DNA of 64,000 bases from Vogesella indigofera (GTDB taxonomy: Bacteria > Pseudomonadota > Gammaproteobacteria > Burkholderiales > Chromobacteriaceae). Below, piece by piece: positions 61,105-64,000 of this stretch. Position numbers and translations under genes: made by a program. The stretch spans positions 310,001-374,000 of the forward strand of contig NZ_JAQQLA010000003.1 of assembly GCF_028548395.1 (NCBI RefSeq), read 5' to 3'. Position 1 is the stretch's first letter; each line of letters begins with the position of its first letter. The notes below the pieces were generated by a model. It was not told where the DNA came from and did no database searches. It worked only from the letters and a program-made list of their open reading frames with translations.

Positions 61105-62116
61105 TGAAGCTGAGCGTGATGTCCAAGCTGTCGGCGACCGGGCCTTCCAGCAGGGTCAGCAGCGCGGCCAACGCCTGCACCGCCGCCTTTTCCTTGCCGC
61201 TGCGGCCAACCTGTACCAAGTTGTCCGGCAGCTGCGCCAGCCCCTTGCCCACCGCCGCCACCCGCTGGCGCAGCTGCTGCGCCAACGCCGGTTGCGGGCC
61301 TTGCGCCAGCAGCTGTGCCAGCGCGAAATCCTTGCCGTTACCGCCGACCAACAACTGTTGCAGCAGGTCGAACTGCGCCTGTAGTAGCCGCTTGCCGCTG
61401 TGGCTGCGCTGGCCGCTGACCAGCTCCGGCTTCTGGCTGGAAAGGCGCGACAATTCCTTGTGCAGCTCGTTATTGCCGGCCAGCGTCAGGTTGATGATTT
61501 CCTCCAGCGCCTGCTGGCTGGACGGCAGGTCGTCGGCACTTTCGCCGGCAGCAATACGCGCGGCAAAGCGCTGCCACTGGCGCTGCAGTTCGGTGCTGTG
61601 TTCGCCGATGTCGTCGGCGTTGCGTTGCAGCCAGGCGCAGACGCCGGGCGTGGCCAGGCTGGCGGCGGGGCGGTACAGCAGGTACTCGATGGCGGTGTAG
61701 CCCTTGGCCGCGGTGCCGGTGGTGTCGAAGACGTCGGCCTCGTGTGCGGCGCTGCGGTTGACCGCACTGTCGACCAGCGTGGTACGCGTCGGCTTGAAGG
61801 CGATGGTGCGCTGGCTGCGCAGCTGCGCCGTCGGCCCCCAGTTCAGCGCCGCGACGCGCATCCAGCTGCCGTAGGCCTGTTGCCACTGCTGGCGTACCGC
61901 CGCCAGGCCCGCATCATCCGGCCGGGCGCAGCTGTGCTGCAGCTGGCTGGCTAGCGCGCGGTTGGCGGCGGCTAGCTGCTGGTAGCGCGGCAGCAGGGTG
62001 TCGTTGAGTACGTACTGCACATAGCGCGACGTCGCATCGCGCGGTGCGGCGGTGTCGGCGTGGGCCGCGCCTGCGAGCAGCAGTGCCGACAGGGTCAAAA
62101 CGGATTTCAGTTGCAT
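61085..62116 (-). CDS. Imelysin-family periplasmic protein (second imelysin of the locus)
   Basis: The 343-aa protein has a signal peptide (MQLKSVLTLSALLLAGAAHA) and the imelysin-like helical fold (WQQAYGSWMRVAALNWGP). The family GxHxxE motif appears here as GYTAIEYLLY, with Thr in place of His. ATG 62116 follows GGAG. It sits between the di-heme oxidoreductase and DUF1513 genes, an order shared with iron-regulated loci of Pseudomonas. A repeat copy is inside (61201-61212). Confidence 0.88.
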   Translation of the reverse strand: MQLKSVLTLSALLLAGAAHADTAAPRDATSRYVQYVLNDTLLPRYQQLAAANRALASQLQHSCARPDDAGLAAVRQQWQQAYGSWMRVAALNWGPTAQLRSQRTIAFKPTRTTLVDSAVNRSAAHEADVFDTTGTAAKGYTAIEYLLYRPAASLATPGVCAWLQRNADDIGEHSTELQRQWQRFAARIAAGESADDLPSSQQALEEIINLTLAGNNELHKELSRLSSQKPELVSGQRSHSGKRLLQAQFDLLQQLLVGGNGKDFALAQLLAQGPQPALAQQLRQRVAAVGKGLAQLPDNLVQVGRSGKEKAAVQALAALLTLLEGPVADSLDITLSFNESDGD

Positions 62117-62163
62117 GGTCGCTCCGCTGTCGCCGGCACCAGGGCAGGGTGCCGGCTTCGGGG

Positions 62164-63576
<1,413 letters not shown>

Positions 63577-63594
63577 GGTGCGTTCCGAATAGGC

Positions 63595-63621
63595 AAAAAC
63601 CCGCTCGGCGAACCGAGCGGG
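63595..63621 (-). terminator. Terminator between first imelysin and cytochrome genes
   Basis: CCCGCTCGG (63600-63608) pairs with CCGAGCGGG (63613-63621); on the minus strand five T follow. It lies 29 bp past the imelysin stop and may reduce expression of the downstream genes. Confidence 0.88.
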
Positions 63622-63649
63622 GGCGGTGTTGGCTGCTGACGGCAGGGGC

Positions 63650-64000
63650 CTAGCCGTTGACGTTCAGCTTCTTGATGCCGATGGTCTTGGCGGCTTCCAC
63701 CAGGCTGCTAGCCTGTTTCTTCAGCGCGGCGACAGTGGCCTGCACCCGGCTGCGGCCGTCCTTGTTGACGATTTCCTGGTCGAACGGCGCCTTGATCGCC
63801 TCGGCACGGGCCTGGGTGGCGGCCATGTCGGCGGTCACGCGCTCGGCGGCCTTGGCATTGCTGGCGGCGACCAGATCACGCAGGCTGGCGCCCTTGAGCA
63901 GGCTGCCGTCCACGCGAGTGTACTCGCCCAGCCACACGTTCTGGATGCCACGGGCGTTGGTGGCGATATCGCGGTGGGTGTTGTCGGAGAAGCAGGAGTG
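63650..64000 (-). CDS. Imelysin/IrpA-like periplasmic protein, C-terminal part (runs off the window)
   Basis: The frame is open to the window edge, giving 116 C-terminal residues. The first visible stretch, HSCFSDNTHRDIATNARGIQ then NVWLGEYTRVDG, is characteristic of IrpA-type imelysins. The remainder is helical (KAPFDQEIVNKDGRSRVQAT). It is the first gene of the imelysin-cytochrome-imelysin-DUF1513 set. The start is outside the window. Confidence 0.88.
   Translation of the reverse strand, partial: HSCFSDNTHRDIATNARGIQNVWLGEYTRVDGSLLKGASLRDLVAASNAKAAERVTADMAATQARAEAIKAPFDQEIVNKDGRSRVQATVAALKKQASSLVEAAKTIGIKKLNVNG

Overview
The window looks like a chromosomal segment of a GC-rich (roughly 60-65% by eye) free-living betaproteobacterium. 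The gene repertoire (AroF with an N-terminal regulatory domain, bifunctional PheA, DapF-DUF484, GyrA, Puu-type polyamine genes, imelysin/di-heme cytochrome locus) fits Neisseriales/Chromobacteriaceae, but no single marker proves the genus. No rRNA, tRNA or CRISPR array was seen.

Layout. 1-2 kb: zinc alcohol dehydrogenase with a divergent Lrp-type regulator. 2-5.9 kb: AT-richer accessory island with four small orphan genes on the minus strand (one Imm26-like immunity protein, the others immunity-like or unknown), split by a complete 1,252-bp IS3-family element. 5.9-17 kb: orphan peptide-binding protein, a BtaA-type aminocarboxypropyltransferase coupled to a GNAT-like gene, a Zur-type operator driving a COG0523 metallochaperone, a LysR-linked MBL/DsbA-like pair, an orphan LivK, and acetylpolyamine amidohydrolase with an Lrp regulator. 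17-22 kb: electrophile/xenobiotic cassette (Old Yellow Enzyme, SDR, MDR reductase, alpha/beta hydrolase, HxlR regulator), flanked on its right by a broken direct duplicate of the 3' end of the Lrp gene that flanks it on the left. 22-30 kb: cysteine-dioxygenase-like protein, Hsp20, GntR regulator, first PuuA-like ligase plus class III aminotransferase, an exported extremely basic protein, and an amino-acid SBP/permease pair. 30-44.7 kb: core genes gyrA, two hotdog thioesterases, serC, MFS exporter with a 39-aa membrane protein, O-methyltransferase, pheA, LOG, aroF, OsmC, dapF and a TetR/DUF4442/dienoyl-CoA isomerase unit. 44.9-52 kb: polyamine catabolism locus (puuC, puuR, ald, puuD, puuA, spuC). 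52-60 kb: orphan motB, membrane methyltransferase, HDOD protein, RNA-modification enzymes and others. 60-64 kb: imelysin / di-heme oxidoreductase / imelysin / DUF1513 locus, running off the right edge.

How it fits together. Polyamine and amino-acid nitrogen use is a recurring theme: deacetylation of acetylpolyamines, two gamma-glutamylpolyamine ligases, two class III aminotransferases, PuuC, PuuD, PuuR, and an alanine dehydrogenase placed to recycle alanine made by the pyruvate-dependent aminotransferase. Three promoters (metallochaperone, puuA1, TetR unit) have a TTGACA -35 with a palindromic operator sitting in the 17-18 nt spacer.

The most unusual feature is a dispersed 12-bp repeat, AGGTTGGCCGCA, found 26 times exactly (13 per strand), both inside genes in several reading frames and between genes as inverted pairs resembling transcription terminators. 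This is the arrangement known for DNA uptake sequences of Neisseriaceae and Pasteurellaceae, but the sequence is not one I recognise.
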